Source of the DNA: Lutibacter sp. HS1-25
GTDB taxonomy: Bacteria > Bacteroidota > Bacteroidia > Flavobacteriales > Flavobacteriaceae
Direction of reading: 5' to 3'
Assembly: GCF_004121075.1 (NCBI RefSeq)
Contig: NZ_RHLN01000006.1
Location: 18,939 to 82,938 of the forward strand
Length of the DNA stretch: 64,000 bases
A program made the translations under genes and the position numbers. Positions 9,082-18,591 of the stretch are shown here, piece after piece (position 1 is the stretch's first letter; each line of letters begins with the position of its first letter). The notes beneath the pieces were generated by a model. That model ran no database searches. It had not been told where the DNA came from and saw only the letters and a list, made by a program, of their open reading frames with translations.

Positions 9082-10393
9082 GAAAATTCCTCAGTTTATC
9101 ATTGCAGCACCCACAAGCAATTCGGGTAAAACTACGGTTACTTTGGGCTTACTTCGGGCTTTAGAAAATCGAGGTATTGCTACCCAACCTTTTAAAGTTG
9201 GACCCGATTATATAGATCCTAAATTTCATAAAATTGCCTGCGGAAAAAACGGTTTGAATCTGGATTTATACATGACAACTACCGAAGATATTTTAACAAC
9301 GTATGCCAAATACGCTAAAAATAAAGGCGCTGTTTGTGTTGAAGGTGTGATGGGCTTGTTTGATGGTGCTCGAAAATCGGAAGGCAGTACTGCCGAGCTT
9401 GCAAAATTGTTGGATTTACCCATTATTTTGGTGGTTGACGCCAAATCTGTTGCCTATTCCGTAGCGCCGTTATTGTACGGTTTTAAAAACTTTGATAAAG
9501 CGCTGAATATTGCAGGCGTAATTTTTAACAAAGTAAATACCAAAAGTCATTATCAGTTTTTATTGGAAGCCTGTGAAGATGTTGGAATTCCTGCTTTGGG
9601 TTACGTTCCGTTTATTCCAGATTGTGAAATTCCTTCCAGACATTTAGGCTTATCTATTCACGAAATGCAGGGATACGATTCAGTGATTGAAAAAGTAGCA
9701 AATGCAATGGAAGAAACCGTTGCTATAGATGCTTTATTAGAATGTTGCTTGTTAGACCAAAAAAAACACGAAGCATTTATTTCAACAATACTTTCAAAAA
9801 AAATAAACATTGCGGTTGCTGAAGATGAAGGATTTAATTTTAGTTATGTTCAAAATATTGAATGTTTAAAACAACTAGGGAAAATCACCTTTTTTAGTCC
9901 GCTAAACGACAAGGAGTTACCTAAAGTAGATTTGGTGTATTTGCCTGGCGGTTACCCCGAATTTTACACCAAACAACTTTCTGAAAACAAATCGATGCTG
10001 CAAAGTATCAAGAATTTTGCTGAAGCAGGCGGTAAAATTATTGCGGAATGTGGTGGAATGATGTACTTGGGAAAATCGATTATAGACAAAGATGGCAATG
10101 AATTTGAAATGGCAAGTGTTTTTGATTTTTCGACTTCAATGCAAGCAATGAAATTGAATTTGGGCTATAGAACCATTCAGTTTAAAAATTTCGAATTGAA
10201 AGGTCACGAATTTCATTATTCAACAATAATTCAACATAAAAAATCAACAAGTATTGCAACGGTATTGAATGCTCGTGAAAGCGAAGTCGATACCATGGTA
10301 TTTCAATATAAAAATGTGATTGCATCCTACATTCATTATTATTTAGGACAAGAACTATTACTAAAAAAACTACTAAAATTAATAACTAACTAA
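9074..10393 (+). CDS. cobB: CobB/CbiA, (hydrogeno)cobyrinic acid a,c-diamide synthase
   Basis: 439 residues from the ATG at 9074, which overlaps the preceding stop; an in-frame TTG at 9068 is less likely. The N-terminal dethiobiotin-synthetase-like ATPase has the loop APTSNSGKTT and VGPDYIDPKFH. The C-terminal type I glutamine amidotransferase has LPGGYPEFY and AECGGMMYLG, whose Cys is the expected nucleophile. The enzyme amidates the a and c acetate side chains with glutamine and ATP. There is no CobQ, CobD/CbiB or CobU in this window, so the later steps must be encoded elsewhere, probably just upstream. Confidence 0.94.
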   Translation: MTKKIPQFIIAAPTSNSGKTTVTLGLLRALENRGIATQPFKVGPDYIDPKFHKIACGKNGLNLDLYMTTTEDILTTYAKYAKNKGAVCVEGVMGLFDGARKSEGSTAELAKLLDLPIILVVDAKSVAYSVAPLLYGFKNFDKALNIAGVIFNKVNTKSHYQFLLEACEDVGIPALGYVPFIPDCEIPSRHLGLSIHEMQGYDSVIEKVANAMEETVAIDALLECCLLDQKKHEAFISTILSKKINIAVAEDEGFNFSYVQNIECLKQLGKITFFSPLNDKELPKVDLVYLPGGYPEFYTKQLSENKSMLQSIKNFAEAGGKIIAECGGMMYLGKSIIDKDGNEFEMASVFDFSTSMQAMKLNLGYRTIQFKNFELKGHEFHYSTIIQHKKSTSIATVLNARESEVDTMVFQYKNVIASYIHYYLGQELLLKKLLKLITN

Positions 10394-10405
10394 AAATCAG
10401 AAGAA

Positions 10406-10993
10406 ATGAAAGTGTACACACGTAAAGGAGATAAGGGTCAAACTGGCGTTTTTGGCGGAAGCAGACAATACAAAGATTCTCCAAGAGTAGAATGTATTGG
10501 AACTATTGACGAAGTGAATTCGACCATAGGTTTGCTAAGAGCAAAACTGGGCGAAACACACGAATGGCAACCAAATTTACATAAAATTCAAAAAGACATT
10601 ATGAATATGATGTCGCATTTAGCACGACCATCAGATGCCAGAAAAGTAAATGAAAATCCGAGACCAGAAGATGGTGCTGAATTTTGTGAAAAATGGATTG
10701 ATGAATTGGAGGAAGCAATGAGTGCACCTTCCGATTATTTTTTATTGCCTGGAGGAAATGAAATTTCGGCTTTATGTCACGTTTGTCGTACACAAATTAG
10801 ACGAGGAGAACGTGCAATGGTCACATTAATGCGCGAAGATCCAGAAAGTGTACACGATTATATTGCAGCTTACATCAACCGATTGTCGGATTTGTTTTTT
10901 ACAATGGCAAGAGCTGAAATGGACAAACAAGGTGTTGCTGAAGAAAAATGGAATTTATTTCTATATAAAAGAAAAAAGAAAACTACTAAATAA
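10406..10993 (+). CDS. pduO: PduO-type ATP:cob(I)alamin adenosyltransferase
   Basis: 195 residues. MKVYTRKGDKGQTGVFGG and RVECIGTIDEVNS at the N-terminus and RRGERAMV, with YINRLSDLFFTMAR later, are the ATP- and corrinoid-binding motifs of the PduO/MMAB family. The enzyme transfers the 5'-deoxyadenosyl group from ATP to Co(I) of the corrinoid. The CobA/BtuR family that does the same job is unrelated. It lies 12 bases after cobB and 12 bases before cobW. Confidence 0.94.
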   Translation: MKVYTRKGDKGQTGVFGGSRQYKDSPRVECIGTIDEVNSTIGLLRAKLGETHEWQPNLHKIQKDIMNMMSHLARPSDARKVNENPRPEDGAEFCEKWIDELEEAMSAPSDYFLLPGGNEISALCHVCRTQIRRGERAMVTLMREDPESVHDYIAAYINRLSDLFFTMARAEMDKQGVAEEKWNLFLYKRKKKTTK

Positions 10994-11005
10994 AAATAAC
11001 TACAA

Positions 11006-12025
11006 ATGAAAAAAATACCAATTACAATAATAACAGGTTTTTTAGGTGTTGGAAAAACAACCTTAGTACACAATATGATTAAAAATGCCAACGGTAAAAA
11101 AATTGCCGTTTTGGTAAACGAATTTGGTGAAATTGGCATTGATGGAGAATTGATTAAAGCAGGTTGTGGCGATGATGAATGTAACTTAATTGAATTGGCA
11201 AATGGGTGTATTTGCTGTACGGTGCAAGAAGAATTTTTACCTGCAATGCTCAATTTAATTGAACGTAAAAACGAAATAGATCATATAGTTATTGAAACAT
11301 CTGGCTTGGCAATGCCAAAACCATTGGTGCGGGCTGTAAATTGGCCAGATTTAAAACCACACATCACCATTGATGCTGTAATTACTGTTGTTGATGCTGT
11401 TGGTATGATTACAGGTGAATTGTGCGACAGAGAACGTGTGCAACAACAACGTTTGGCCGATGATTCTTTAGATCACGAAACGCCTATTGAAGAATTATTT
11501 TTAGATCAATTATCGTGTGCAGATTTGGTGTTGGTTAGCAAAACCGACTTATTAGATACCGAAAAATTGGCTGAGGTTAAAGACTTCATTGTAAAAAAAT
11601 CCAGAGCAAATATCAAAATTATTCCTGTTGAAAATGGAATTATAGACAATGAATTGTTGTTGGGAATTGAAGCGGGTAGCGAGGATGATTTAGACAATCG
11701 CCATTCCATTCACGAACACCATCACGAGCATCATCACGCTCACGACCACGATAATGACATCAATACCATTGTGGTTGAAACTACTGAAACTGCTGATATA
11801 AAAGAATTGGTTAAAGCATTGAAAACACGCGTTCAGCAAGAAGAAATTTACAGAATAAAAGGTTTTGTAAATATTCCAAACAAACCTATGCGAATGGTTT
11901 TACAAGGTGTTGGTGAACGTTTTGATTACTATTTTGACAGGGCTTGGAAAGAAGGAGAAACAAGAAAAACAAGTTTGGTTGTTATTGGTCGCAATTTAAA
12001 ATCGATAACAGAAACTGTTTTATAA
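11006..12025 (+). CDS. cobW: CobW, G3E-family GTPase with a His-rich metal-binding loop
   Basis: 339 residues. P-loop GFLGVGKTT at residues 11-19, the CxCC metal site (Cys68, Cys70, Cys71), and NEFGEIG are COG0523/G3E signatures. A His cluster, HEHHHEHHHAHDHD, lies near residues 236-250, followed by a CobW C-terminal domain. CobW proteins are GTP-dependent metallochaperones, and in cobalamin operons they are thought to deliver Co(II) to the CobN chelatase. The position directly before cobN fits that role. Confidence 0.92.
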   Translation: MKKIPITIITGFLGVGKTTLVHNMIKNANGKKIAVLVNEFGEIGIDGELIKAGCGDDECNLIELANGCICCTVQEEFLPAMLNLIERKNEIDHIVIETSGLAMPKPLVRAVNWPDLKPHITIDAVITVVDAVGMITGELCDRERVQQQRLADDSLDHETPIEELFLDQLSCADLVLVSKTDLLDTEKLAEVKDFIVKKSRANIKIIPVENGIIDNELLLGIEAGSEDDLDNRHSIHEHHHEHHHAHDHDNDINTIVVETTETADIKELVKALKTRVQQEEIYRIKGFVNIPNKPMRMVLQGVGERFDYYFDRAWKEGETRKTSLVVIGRNLKSITETVL

Positions 12026-12046
12026 AATGAATACAACCAATAGATT

Positions 12047-15000
12047 TTGCATTTAATATCTACCATACCTGGCGGCTGGAATCCTAACGATGAAGGTGTT
12101 TTTTACATTCAACAAAAACCTGGAGATGTGTTGTTTTTGTCGGCTGCAGATACCGATTTGTACATTTTAAATAAAGTGTATAAAAAGTTATATGCTGAAA
12201 ACAATGCAATTCCAAGTTTACGATTGGCAAACCTCACCTATTTTAAACAGGAATTAACCATTGATACGTATATTGAAGAAGTGGTTTCAAAGGCCAAAGT
12301 GGTTGTTTTAAAATTATTGGGTGGCACTTCCTATTTTTCATATTTGTGTGAAGCAATTGCTGATTATGCTGAAGAAAATAACATTCAGTTGATTTTTATG
12401 CCAGGCGATGACAAGCCAGATTTAGAGTTGATGCAATTGTCTACAATTTCATTACCTAAAGTCGATCGTATTTGGAAGTATTTATTAGCGGGTGGTATGG
12501 AAAATACCGAAGAAGGTTTGAAGCAAATTTTAAATTCAACCTTGGCTGTTGAATTTCAAATTAAAGAAAAAATAAATACGCCCGATTTGTTTTTATTTCA
12601 TCCAAATGAAGGTGTTTTAACAACAAGTTTTAAACCAACCAAGCAACCGTTGGTCATTATTTTTGGGTATAGAAGCTATTATTTAGCAGATAATTTAGAT
12701 CCAATTCTAAAATTAACGGAAAAGTTAGCGGAAAATGGTGTGTTAGCCATTACAGTAATGGCATTGTCGTATCGAGATAATAATATAAAAGATAGTATTC
12801 TTGAATTATTAAAAGAACATAATTTAAGCAAGCCAAAAGTCATTATCAATACTACAGGTTTTTCAATTCAGTCGTTTAATGAAACTACTGAAAATGGCTT
12901 GTTTGACACGTTTAATGTTCCTGTAATTCAGGCAATAATGGCGAGTTGTAATAAGCAAACGTGGGCAGATGGCAGTTTTGGATTACCACCAACAGATGTT
13001 GCAATGAATATTGCGCTCCCTGAAGTTGATGGTAAAATTATTTCAACAGTAATTTCATTTAAAGAAGCCTTAGATAAAGATGTTTTAACCCATTCTGAAG
13101 TGGTAAAATATGTTGCTTTTGATAAAGGTTGCAATACCGTTGCCAAACAGGCAAAAGCTTGGATTGCATTGAATGGTAAAAAAAATAATGAGAAAAAGAT
13201 AGCCATTGTTGTTCCTAATTACCCAAACAAAAACAGCCGTTTGGCAAATGGAGTGGGATTGGATACCCCACAAAGTACGGTAGATTTAATACACGAATTA
13301 AATAAAGTTGGCTACGATTTGGGAACTGAAATTCCGAATACGGTTGATGAATTAATCACCAAATTAACCGATCATATTACCAACGATCCAGATTCGTTGC
13401 ATTCAGCAACAATAAATTTAACCATTGCTAAAAGTGATTTTTTTGCCTATTACAATGCAATGTCTATTCAACTTCGTGAAAAGGTTGAAAAGCAATGGGG
13501 AAACCCAACAGATTCGCCAAATTACAGCAATGGCAGTTTTATTATTCCAGGCGTTTGTTTGGGCAATATTTTTGTAAGCATTCAGCCAAGTCGAGGATAC
13601 GATATTGATTTACAAGCAACTTACCACTCACCAGATTTACCGCCAACCTTTGCGTATTTGGCATATTATGTTTGGTTGCAACAATATTTTAAAGCCGATG
13701 CCATTATTCATATGGGGAAACACGGAAATTTAGAATGGTTGCCCGGAAAAAGCGTTGCTTTAAGTGAAGAAAGTTGTTTTCCGAGTGCTATTTTGGGTGA
13801 AATTCCACATTTTTATCCGTTTATTATTAATGATCCTGGTGAAGGAACTCAGGCAAAAAGAAGAACACATGCCATTATTTTAGATCATTTGATTCCGCCA
13901 ATGACACGTGCTGAAAATTACGGGGATTTGTTAAAATTAGAATTGCTGATAGACGAGTTTTATGAAGCTGCATTATTAGATCCTAAAAGAGCCAGTTTGA
14001 TAAAAAGTAAGATTGAAACATTGGTAAATACGACTCATTTGAAATCGGATTTAAACAATGATGGTAAAGATATTGATGCCCTTTTAGCAGTAATTGATGG
14101 CTATTTATGTGAATTAAAAGAAGCGCAAATTAGAGGCGGACTGCATATTTTTGGAAAGCATCCAACGGGTGAAAAATTAGCAGATTTATTAGTCGCCTTA
14201 CATCGTTTGCCTTCAAACAATACCTTAGGAATTACACAAGCCATTGCAAAAGATTTAAACTTAGATTTTGATCCGCTAAATGTTGATTTTGAATTGAATT
14301 ACAACCATACAATTGGTTCAATTGAATGTAGAACGTACGGACAAGCTGTTGAAATTTTAGAATTAAAAGCCAAAAATTATATTGATGATTTATTGAACAA
14401 CGACCTAAATAAATCAGTTTTAGGAACAGCAACATTGGCAGTAATTAATGAAATTGAATCTTCAACTTTAGAAAAAATTACCAGAACAAAAGAGGAAATT
14501 ACAAACCTTTTAAATGGATTGAATGGCGGTTATGTTCCACCAGGTGGTTCGGGTGCTCCAACACGAGGCAGGTTAGATATTTTACCAACAGGAAAAAACT
14601 TTTATTCGGTAGATACACGTACAATTCCAACACAATCAGCCTATGAATTAGGTGTAAAAAGTGCCAAAAACATCATTGAACGTTATGTACAAGAACAAGG
14701 AGAATATCCTACTTCCATAGGAATTTCTGTCTGGGGAACTTCAACAATGCGAACTGGTGGAGATGATATTGCACAGGCTTTTGCTTTGTTGGGTGTTCGA
14801 CCAATTTGGTCTGGAATCAATAGGCGTGTAAGCGATTTTGAGATCATTTCATTATTGGAATTAAAACGTCCGAGAGTAGATGTTTTGTTGCGTATTTCGG
14901 GCTTTTTTAGAGATGCTTTTCCTGATGTAATTTCATTGTTTAATGCGGCTATTGAAAAAATTGCTTTGTTAGATGAATCTGAAGAAATGAACCCCATAAA

Positions 15001-15793
15001 AAAACGTTTTGACGCTGAAAAAAAGGAATGGCTTGAAAAAGGATTGCCTGAACAACAAGCTGAAGAACGCTCACTTTACCGTGTTTTTGGATCGAAACCT
15101 GGCGCTTACGGAGCCGGTTTGCAAGGTTTAATCGACGGTAAAAATTGGGAAACCCAAGATGATTTGGCTCAGGTGTATATCAATTGGAGTGGTTATGCCT
15201 ATTATGGTACTAAAAATGAAGGGAAATCGGCGCACGAATCTTTTGAAAAACGGTTGGAAAATGTAGAAGTTGTGATTCAAAATCAAGACAATAGAGAACA
15301 CGATTTGTTAGATTCGGACGATTATTACCAGTTTCAGGGTGGAATGACTTCCGCAGTAAAAAAAATAAAAGGAACGCAACCAACCACTTATTTTGGCGAC
15401 CATTCAAGACCCGATAATCCACGAATTAAATCGTTAAAAGAAGAATTGCATAAAGTCTATCGCTCGCGAGTTGTAAATCCGAAATGGATGAACGGAATGC
15501 GAGATCACGGCTACAAAGGAGCTTTTGAAATGGCAGCAACTATGGATTATTTATTTGCCTACGATGCAACTACAAATTTAATTGAAGATTTTATGTATCA
15601 GGGTATTACAGAAGCTTATTTGTTTGATAAAGAAAACAAAGCCTTTATTGAAAAGAATAATAAATGGGCTTTAAAAGATATGTCGGAAAGAATGTTAGAA
15701 GCCATTCAACGTGGCATGTGGCAAAATCCTTCAGAAGAAACGGTTGAAAAACTAAAAAGCTTGTTTTTAGAAGCTGAAAATGAGTTAGAATAA
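12047..15793 (+). CDS. cobN: CobN, cobaltochelatase large subunit
   Basis: 1248 residues, the normal size for CobN/BchH-type subunits. The N-terminus HLISTIPGGWNPNDEG and inner blocks such as IHMGKHGNLEWLPGK, PGEGTQAKRRTHA, GGYVPPGGSGAPTRG and SVWGTSTMRTGGDD are CobN family blocks. No in-frame ATG precedes this conserved N-terminus; an in-frame TAG is at 12041 and TTG at 12047 is the best start. The nearby ATG at 12027 is in another frame and stops after nine codons. CobN binds the tetrapyrrole and inserts Co(II), with ATP hydrolysis by the AAA+/VWA partner at 7399-9081. Confidence 0.95.
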   Translation: MHLISTIPGGWNPNDEGVFYIQQKPGDVLFLSAADTDLYILNKVYKKLYAENNAIPSLRLANLTYFKQELTIDTYIEEVVSKAKVVVLKLLGGTSYFSYLCEAIADYAEENNIQLIFMPGDDKPDLELMQLSTISLPKVDRIWKYLLAGGMENTEEGLKQILNSTLAVEFQIKEKINTPDLFLFHPNEGVLTTSFKPTKQPLVIIFGYRSYYLADNLDPILKLTEKLAENGVLAITVMALSYRDNNIKDSILELLKEHNLSKPKVIINTTGFSIQSFNETTENGLFDTFNVPVIQAIMASCNKQTWADGSFGLPPTDVAMNIALPEVDGKIISTVISFKEALDKDVLTHSEVVKYVAFDKGCNTVAKQAKAWIALNGKKNNEKKIAIVVPNYPNKNSRLANGVGLDTPQSTVDLIHELNKVGYDLGTEIPNTVDELITKLTDHITNDPDSLHSATINLTIAKSDFFAYYNAMSIQLREKVEKQWGNPTDSPNYSNGSFIIPGVCLGNIFVSIQPSRGYDIDLQATYHSPDLPPTFAYLAYYVWLQQYFKADAIIHMGKHGNLEWLPGKSVALSEESCFPSAILGEIPHFYPFIINDPGEGTQAKRRTHAIILDHLIPPMTRAENYGDLLKLELLIDEFYEAALLDPKRASLIKSKIETLVNTTHLKSDLNNDGKDIDALLAVIDGYLCELKEAQIRGGLHIFGKHPTGEKLADLLVALHRLPSNNTLGITQAIAKDLNLDFDPLNVDFELNYNHTIGSIECRTYGQAVEILELKAKNYIDDLLNNDLNKSVLGTATLAVINEIESSTLEKITRTKEEITNLLNGLNGGYVPPGGSGAPTRGRLDILPTGKNFYSVDTRTIPTQSAYELGVKSAKNIIERYVQEQGEYPTSIGISVWGTSTMRTGGDDIAQAFALLGVRPIWSGINRRVSDFEIISLLELKRPRVDVLLRISGFFRDAFPDVISLFNAAIEKIALLDESEEMNPIKKRFDAEKKEWLEKGLPEQQAEERSLYRVFGSKPGAYGAGLQGLIDGKNWETQDDLAQVYINWSGYAYYGTKNEGKSAHESFEKRLENVEVVIQNQDNREHDLLDSDDYYQFQGGMTSAVKKIKGTQPTTYFGDHSRPDNPRIKSLKEELHKVYRSRVVNPKWMNGMRDHGYKGAFEMAATMDYLFAYDATTNLIEDFMYQGITEAYLFDKENKAFIEKNNKWALKDMSERMLEAIQRGMWQNPSEETVEKLKSLFLEAENELE

Positions 15794-15813
15794 ATTAAAA
15801 AATATCATGAATT

Positions 15814-16533
15814 ATGAAAAAGTATTTAAGTGTTTTATACCTGTTTCTATTGCCTTTAAAAGGCTTTAGCATGCACATTGCTGAAGGTTTTTTACCCAAA
15901 GAATGGGCATTGCTTTGGGTACTTGTTTTTGTACCTTTTTTAATAGTTGGCTTTAGAAAATTAAAAAAACAATTAGCAGAAACACCAAAAGCAAAAATGT
16001 TGTTTGCCGTAGTTGCCGCTTTTGTATTTGTGTTATCGTCTTTTAAAATACCATCGGTTGCAGGCAGCAGTTCGCATTTAACAGGCATTGCTTTGGGAGC
16101 TATTTTATTTGGAGCCTCAACAATGTCTGTTGCAGGTTTAATTGTATTGTTATTTCAGGCGTTATTATTGGCTCACGGCGGAATTACAACCTTGGGCGCC
16201 AATGCATTTTCTATGACCGTTGTTGGTGCGTTTAGTGCTGTTTGGGTGTATAAGTTGGCTTCAAAATTAAGGTTGTCACAGTGGTTAAGTGTTTTTTTAG
16301 CGGCATTTGTATCAGATATTTTAATTTATATTGCCACGTCGTTACAATTGGCATTGGCTTTTCAATCTGAAACAAATAGTTTGTTAGAAAACACTACAAA
16401 ATTTATGAGTGTTTTTGCAATAACACAAGTTCCGTTGGCAATTATTGAAGGTGTTTTTACAGCCTTTGTTTTTAAACTGATTTTAAATTATAGCAAAACC
16501 GAATTAGGAACTATAAATCCTTCAATTTTATGA
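15814..16533 (+). CDS. cbiM: CbiM, cobalt ECF transporter substrate-binding membrane subunit
   Basis: 239 residues with about seven hydrophobic segments. MHIAEGFLP, the absolutely typical start of mature CbiM, is found here at residues 20-26, behind a short signal-like stretch ending LPLKGFS. In studied CbiM/NikM proteins, cleavage exposes the Met-His N-terminus whose residues coordinate the metal, here Met20 and His21. The SSSHLTG motif contributes another ligand. The ATG at 15807 is out of frame. It is the first gene of cbiMNQO; its stop overlaps cbiN. Confidence 0.94.
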   Translation: MKKYLSVLYLFLLPLKGFSMHIAEGFLPKEWALLWVLVFVPFLIVGFRKLKKQLAETPKAKMLFAVVAAFVFVLSSFKIPSVAGSSSHLTGIALGAILFGASTMSVAGLIVLLFQALLLAHGGITTLGANAFSMTVVGAFSAVWVYKLASKLRLSQWLSVFLAAFVSDILIYIATSLQLALAFQSETNSLLENTTKFMSVFAITQVPLAIIEGVFTAFVFKLILNYSKTELGTINPSIL

Positions 16534-16823
16534 AAAATAGCAGCATCATAAATATTACAATTGTTAGTATTGCACTGATACTTATAGCGATGCAGTTTTT
16601 TTTAGCTGAAATCGTCTCAAAATTTGAAGGCACCGACGATCAAGCAGTTGGAATAATTAACGAGTTAGCACCCAACTACAAACCTTGGGCAGCAAGTATT
16701 TGGGAACCTTCGGGAGATTGGGGAGAAACCTTGTTATTTACTTTTCAAACATTTTTAGGTTTAAGTATTCTTGTATTTTATTTCATCAAAAAAAACACAA
16801 AGAAAAAGACTGATAAATGTTAA
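16530..16823 (+). CDS. cbiN: CbiN, small accessory subunit of the cobalt ECF transporter
   Basis: 97 residues: N-terminal membrane helix, an outside loop with FEGTDDQAVGIINELAPNY and PWAASIWEPSGDWGETLLF, then a second helix and a Lys-rich tail. This is the standard two-helix CbiN layout. CbiN contacts CbiM and is needed for cobalt loading. The ATG overlaps the cbiM stop (ATGA) and the stop overlaps the cbiQ start by 7 bases. Confidence 0.93.
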   Translation: MKNSSIINITIVSIALILIAMQFFLAEIVSKFEGTDDQAVGIINELAPNYKPWAASIWEPSGDWGETLLFTFQTFLGLSILVFYFIKKNTKKKTDKC

Positions 16824-17572
16824 TTGAAGATGTATACAATTACAATCATAAATTGGCAAAAACACCCGTAGTTCTTAAAAGTCTATATGTTTTGCCAGCA
16901 TTTATATTGTCCATTATTTCAACCAATTTATTTTTTCATATCGGTATTTTTAGTTTGTTTTTAATTGCCACAATTTATGTAACCCAACAACCCATTTTGG
17001 GGCTATTAAAACTATTTTTAATACCAAGTGCTTTTATTGGCATCGGCTGTTTAACACTACTTTTGTCGGTTAATTTTGAAGGTAACTGGAGTACTTTTAT
17101 TTATTTAAATAAAGCAACTTTGCCTGTTGCTTTGGCTATTTTTTTTAGAAGTTATGCAATTATCAGCATTGTTTATTTTTGGTTGTTAACCAATACCATT
17201 TCTGAAATTGCGACACTGATGTATGCGTGTAAAATACCCAGTTTATTTGTAGAGTTGTTTGTACTTATTTACAAGTTTATTTACATGCTAATGTACACTA
17301 CAAAATCTATGTTAATTGCTCAAAAATGTAGAATGGGATATACCGCTGTTTCAAAAAAATCAATAAACAACTTTGCTTATTTATTTGCTGCAGTTTTTAA
17401 ACAAGCTATGCAGCAAACTTCACAAATAGAAATCGCTATGGATGCGCGCTTAGGGAACAATGAATATCTGTTTGTAAAACCAAAAGTGAATTTCAACATC
17501 AAAAAAACAACAATTCCTTTAGCGGTAAATATTGCAATAATTGCTGCTTTTATAATTCTATATTATGATTGA
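16817..17572 (+). CDS. cbiQ: CbiQ, transmembrane coupling (T) subunit of the cobalt ECF transporter
   Basis: 251 residues with several N-terminal and one C-terminal hydrophobic segments. The cytoplasmic region contains an AMDARL motif, matching the A-R-G type coupling helix found in EcfT proteins that touches the ATPases. It connects CbiM/CbiN to CbiO. Overlaps cbiN upstream and cbiO downstream by 8 bases each way, as expected for a coupled membrane complex. Confidence 0.9.
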   Translation: MLIEDVYNYNHKLAKTPVVLKSLYVLPAFILSIISTNLFFHIGIFSLFLIATIYVTQQPILGLLKLFLIPSAFIGIGCLTLLLSVNFEGNWSTFIYLNKATLPVALAIFFRSYAIISIVYFWLLTNTISEIATLMYACKIPSLFVELFVLIYKFIYMLMYTTKSMLIAQKCRMGYTAVSKKSINNFAYLFAAVFKQAMQQTSQIEIAMDARLGNNEYLFVKPKVNFNIKKTTIPLAVNIAIIAAFIILYYD

Positions 17573-18392
17573 AAATATAATTGAACTAAACAATGTTAGT
17601 TATACCTATCCAAATGGCGAAAAAGCCATCAATAAAATTAATTTAGCCATACCTAAAGGAAAAAAAATTGCATTGTTAGGTGGCAATGGCGCAGGTAAAT
17701 CTACTTTAATGCTGTTATTAAACGGTATTTTAAAACCAACCAAAGGAAGTTTAACATACCAAAATTTAAGTTATAACTACAATAAAAAAGGTTTGCGAGA
17801 ATTAAGATCAAATATAGGTTTGTTGTTTCCTGAACCCGATTACCAATTAATTGCCCCAAGTGTATATGAAGAAATAACGTTTGGTTTGCTAAATAAATTT
17901 AAAGATGTTGAAATTGTAAGAGCAAAAGCCGCAAAAGTTATTGTTGATTTTTCGTTAGAAGCCATTATAAATAAACCGCCGCATCAACTTAGTACGGGAC
18001 AAAAAAAACGAGTTTGTTTGGCTGCTGTATTGGCTATGGAACCCGAATTGGTTGTTTGCGACGAGCCAACTTCAAACTTAGATCCAATGTACTCTAAGCT
18101 GATTTTCAATTATTTAGACTTGTTAAATGAAAAAGGTAAAACAATTTTAATTTCAACACACGATACTGATAAAGCGTACACTTGGGCAGATTGTATTGTG
18201 ATAATGCACCAAGGAGAACTATTGATAAAAGGCACACCCGATACTGTTTTTGAAGATCAAAATTTACTGAACAAAGCAAACCTGGAACAGCCTTTTTTAA
18301 TTGATTTTTTAAGCAACTTTGGAGCTGATTTTAACATAACTTCAAAAACCATTTCAGCCTTAAAAAAACAGTACCCAAAAATGTTTAGATAG
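17565..18392 (+). CDS. cbiO: CbiO, ATPase of the cobalt ECF transporter
   Basis: 275-residue ABC ATPase. Walker A GGNGAGKST, Q-loop FPEPDYQLIAPSV, signature LSTGQKKRVCLA, Walker B LVVCDEPTSNLDP and H-loop STHD are all visible. It energises cobalt uptake by CbiMNQ. It is the last gene of the cobalamin block: a 199-base gap with one weak hairpin at 18407-18420 separates it from ileS. Confidence 0.95.
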   Translation: MIENIIELNNVSYTYPNGEKAINKINLAIPKGKKIALLGGNGAGKSTLMLLLNGILKPTKGSLTYQNLSYNYNKKGLRELRSNIGLLFPEPDYQLIAPSVYEEITFGLLNKFKDVEIVRAKAAKVIVDFSLEAIINKPPHQLSTGQKKRVCLAAVLAMEPELVVCDEPTSNLDPMYSKLIFNYLDLLNEKGKTILISTHDTDKAYTWADCIVIMHQGELLIKGTPDTVFEDQNLLNKANLEQPFLIDFLSNFGADFNITSKTISALKKQYPKMFR

Positions 18393-18591
18393 CGCAATGA
18401 ATTACACCTATTTCAATAGGCATTTTCACCTTATTTCCTTTAGAAAAAAGCACCTTATTTTTAGCTGAAATCATCCACCAAACGAAGCTTCAAAAACCTG
18501 CTATTTGCATTCATAAATTTTTGCAATTTATAGCAATGATATTTTGAAGAAAATCCGTAATTTCGCAAACTAATTTATTTAAGGGTAAAAA

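Noticed and set aside
9068..10393. TTG at 9068 as the start of cobB
   Set aside because: ATG at 9074 in the same frame gives the normal N-terminus and a short coupled overlap.
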